A stretch of 64,000 bases of DNA, from positions 1 through 64,000 of the forward strand of contig CADAZU010000010.1 in assembly GCA_902792535.1 (NCBI GenBank). Direction: 5' to 3'. A program made the position numbers and the translations under genes. The DNA is from an uncultured Bacteroidales bacterium (GTDB lineage Bacteria; Bacteroidota; Bacteroidia; Bacteroidales; Paludibacteraceae). Below are positions 62,120-64,000 of this stretch, in pieces. Under the pieces are notes generated by a model. It saw only the letters and a list, made by a program, of their open reading frames with translations. It was not told the origin of the DNA and did not search any database. Numbering within the stretch: position 1 is the first letter of the stretch; the number at the start of each line of letters is the position of its first letter.

Positions 62120-62611
62120 TTACTTAATTCCGAGTTCTTTTTTAACTGCGGGCATGAGGTCGGTTGCATCTGCGCCGATATGTACCATCGCAGCGGAGTC
62201 GAAGATATAGGTGTATCCTTCGCGCTCTCCGACAGCCTTGATAGCCTTGGTCATTTTCTCATGCACCGGAGCCAGCAACTCCTGTTGTTTTTTCTGGATA
62301 TCCTGCTCTGCTGTCTGATAGAAGAGCTGGATGCGCTGCTGCATCTCCTGCAACTCCTGCTGACGGATTTGTTTGATTGCGTCCGCCATGGTAGCCTCTT
62401 GTGCCTGATAGTCCTGATACTTCTTTTGGATCTCCTCGTTCATGGAAGCCAGCTGGGTCTCGTACTGCGAATTGATGGTGTCCATCTTCAGTTTGATTTG
62501 TGCTACTTCCGGCATTTGAGCGAAGAGCTCTTGCGTGTTGATGTGACCGAATTTCTGTGCGCTGGCGAGCATCGGCAGAGCCAGCAGGATTGTGATAATA
62601 ATTTTTTTCAT
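62120..62611 (-). CDS. OmpH/Skp-family periplasmic chaperone 1
   Basis: 163 residues. A signal peptide (MKKIIITILLALPMLASA) is followed by the OmpH fold: KFGHINTQELFAQMPE, a long coiled coil with many Gln, and YTYIFDSAAMVHIG near the end. Skp-type trimers hold unfolded outer-membrane proteins on their way to BamA, which is encoded two genes upstream. Confidence 0.92.
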   Translation of the reverse strand: MKKIIITILLALPMLASAQKFGHINTQELFAQMPEVAQIKLKMDTINSQYETQLASMNEEIQKKYQDYQAQEATMADAIKQIRQQELQEMQQRIQLFYQTAEQDIQKKQQELLAPVHEKMTKAIKAVGEREGYTYIFDSAAMVHIGADATDLMPAVKKELGIK

Positions 62612-62676
62612 TTCTTATAGTTATTTATAATTATTTCCTATGTTGTTTCCCTTTTGTGTTCCGCTTGCCTCCCGTT

Positions 62677-62709
62677 CTACCGTCGGGTGACCGTCGGGTA
62701 ACTGTCGGG
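62677..62709. repeat. Three tandem 11-bp units between the two ompH genes
   Basis: CTACCGTCGGG, TGACCGTCGGG and TAACTGTCGGG lie head to tail. The period matches the units at 4524, 15710 and 3633, but the sequence differs. Confidence 0.8.
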
Positions 62710-62739
62710 GTTGACCCTATTTTGGAGTTACTTTGGGTC

Positions 62740-63276
62740 TTATTTTGCCCCTAATTTCTGGAGCACTTGGTCGGAGACGTCCAGTTTGGAGGACATATAT
62801 ATGAGTGCCGGGTCGGCGGAGCGGTCTTTGACGATGTCAATTCGTTTCTCGTTCGCCAGGTCTTGTATAGCATTGTATATCTCGTCCTGTATGGGTTTGA
62901 TGAGCGCTTCGCGCTTTTTGTAGAGCTCCCCCTCCTGTCCGAAATACTTGCGTTTGAGTTCCAACACCTCTTGCTCCTTCTTGACGATCTCCTGCTCGCG
63001 TTCGCGTCGCATAGTTTCGGAGAGGAAGATCTGCTCCGTTTGGTAGTTGGTCGTCATGACGCGTGCTTCCTGCGAAGCGGCATCGATCTCCTTCTGCCAG
63101 CGTTTGGAGAGCATCGCCAGTTGCTCGTTCGCTTGCTCGTACTGCGGCAGATTTTTGAGGATATATGCCATGTCAATATACGCTATCGACTGATCCTTTG
63201 CAAAAGCTGTGCCAGAAAGGAGCAGAGCGGCAATTATAATTGAGAATTGATAATTGAGAATTGATAATTTTTTCAT
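62740..63276 (-). CDS. OmpH/Skp-family periplasmic chaperone 2
   Basis: 178 residues. The signal peptide MKKLSILNYQFSIIIAALLL is largely encoded by an AATTCTCAATTATC microrepeat (63238-63276). The mature part has IAYIDMAYILKNLPQYEQA, a long coiled coil, and DIVKDRSADPALIYMSSKLD. It sits between bamA and the first ompH, the usual order in this phylum. Confidence 0.92.
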   Translation of the reverse strand: MKKLSILNYQFSIIIAALLLSGTAFAKDQSIAYIDMAYILKNLPQYEQANEQLAMLSKRWQKEIDAASQEARVMTTNYQTEQIFLSETMRREREQEIVKKEQEVLELKRKYFGQEGELYKKREALIKPIQDEIYNAIQDLANEKRIDIVKDRSADPALIYMSSKLDVSDQVLQKLGAK

Positions 63277-63327
63277 CGTTGTTTGGTGTTTTGTAGTTGA
63301 TCTAGTAGAACTAGTTTATCTAGGATT

Positions 63328-64000
63328 TTATAATTCTTGTCCGAGGACGAAGTGGAACTGGCTGCCGCCGTACTGCTTGGAACCGTTGATTTCGTCGAAT
63401 CCCCAACCCCAGTCTATACCGAGCAGACCGAACATCGGCAGGAAGATACGCACTCCGACACCGGCTGAACGCTTGAGATTGAAGGGATTGTACTCCTGGA
63501 TATTCGAGAAACAGTTACCCGCCTCCAAGAAGACATGCGCCCAGATCGTGGCGTTCTGCTCCAACGAAATCGGGTATCGGAGCTCCATTGTGAATTTATT
63601 ATAGAGGTAACCCATGTTACGTCCGGTAGTCACATCGTACGGGGTCAACGATCCGGATGAGTAACCACGCATGGAGACGTATTCGGTGGAATAACTGGTG
63701 TACGCCGACATACCGTCGCCACCCATGTAGAAGGACTCAAACGGTGATTTGGCATTGATATTATAATGTCCCAGATAGCCGAACTCGGCGCGGGTCATGA
63801 GGACCAGCTTGCTATCCTTGGTCAGCGGCGTAAAGACCTTGCCGGAGAATTTCCATTTATGATACTCGATCATGTGGTATTTCTCCGAAGTGGACAGTTG
63901 GCTGTAGTCTTTTCCGCTGAAGAGCGACCAAGGCGGCGTGATCTTCAGTCCGAGCGTGAACTGGCTTCCGCGGCGGGTGTAGATCGGGTTGTCAATAGAC
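63328..64000 (-). CDS. bamA: Outer membrane protein assembly factor BamA, 3' part
   Basis: About 224 residues are visible; the start lies beyond the window. The frame is open to the window edge (SIDNPIYTRRGSQFTLGLKI). It is the C-terminal beta-barrel, with FYMGGDGMSAYTSYSTEYVS, VSMRGYSSGSL (the VRGF-like loop-6 motif) and a final FHFVLGQEL strand. BamA inserts beta-barrel proteins into the outer membrane. Two ompH genes follow it. Confidence 0.93.
   Translation of the reverse strand, partial: SIDNPIYTRRGSQFTLGLKITPPWSLFSGKDYSQLSTSEKYHMIEYHKWKFSGKVFTPLTKDSKLVLMTRAEFGYLGHYNINAKSPFESFYMGGDGMSAYTSYSTEYVSMRGYSSGSLTPYDVTTGRNMGYLYNKFTMELRYPISLEQNATIWAHVFLEAGNCFSNIQEYNPFNLKRSAGVGVRIFLPMFGLLGIDWGWGFDEINGSKQYGGSQFHFVLGQEL

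Overview
The window is chromosomal DNA of a Bacteroidota member, most likely an uncultured Bacteroidales species of gut or rumen type. The evidence is the Bacteroidota sigma-ABfr promoter form (TTG, about 20 nt, TAnnTTTG), seen repeatedly as TACCTTTGCA or TAATTTTGCA; a BamA-OmpH-OmpH locus; an ExbB / membrane protein / ExbD / ExbD locus; a long TamB; type B ribosomal protein L31; and large secreted InlB-repeat proteins. Two secreted proteins end in tails that resemble type IX secretion sorting tails.

Layout. 1-3.4 kb: an accessory stretch with a YhcG-type nuclease (5' cut by the window edge), a RipA-like membrane protein, a PIN-like protein and a GIY-YIG protein. 3.4-4.4 kb: repeat-rich DNA with no gene. 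4.4-16.4 kb: two giant secreted repeat proteins, a small anchored protein, a BRO-N/DinD-like gene between two copies of a 64-bp promoter repeat, and a small secreted protein. 16.5-31 kb: mostly housekeeping genes (pnp, four-helix-bundle protein, tamB, rplS, DUF234 ATPase, uvrB, rpsF-rpsR-rplI, rpmE2, pnuC, a pseudouridine synthase). 31-35 kb: a DUF3987 protein with a small partner, a second DUF234 ATPase between direct repeats, and a transcribed-looking array of 33-bp hairpin repeats. 35.1-48.0 kb: the main island, described below. 48-52.3 kb: hipBA, an unknown protein and a GDSL esterase. 52.4-64 kb, nearly all minus strand: exbD-exbD-TM-exbB, two tRNA-Ser genes, tatD, queA, an rlmL-like methyltransferase, a coiled-coil protein, murF, an MFS transporter, two ompH genes and bamA (cut by the window edge).

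The most interesting part is the 35.1-48.0 kb island. It is bounded by a perfect 45-bp direct repeat that includes a terminator hairpin. It encodes a WYL-domain regulator, a DEDDh exonuclease, two DUF262 proteins (one with a DUF1524 HNH-like nuclease domain), a one-HKD phospholipase-D-like protein, a UDG-superfamily-like protein, a stand-alone sigma-70 region-2 protein, two WG-repeat proteins flanking a cyclic-phosphate-processing receiver (cpRec) protein, an AAA+ ATPase and several unknowns. Five separate promoters in it, four plus-strand and one minus-strand, share one architecture: a 15-bp inverted repeat (TGCCGCAATTCGGCA or a variant), exactly 11 nt, then TATCTTTGCAGCG. The inverted repeat sits where the -33 TTG should be. 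I infer a coordinated, probably defence- or stress-related regulon, with the WYL protein as the best candidate regulator.

A second theme is microrepeats. Short tandem tracts (7-11 nt units) lie between genes and also inside reading frames, where they encode parts of two signal peptides and surface loops. Three conserved genes have abnormal ends (pnp N-terminus, rplS C-terminus, rplI C-terminus), which could reflect real decay or assembly error.
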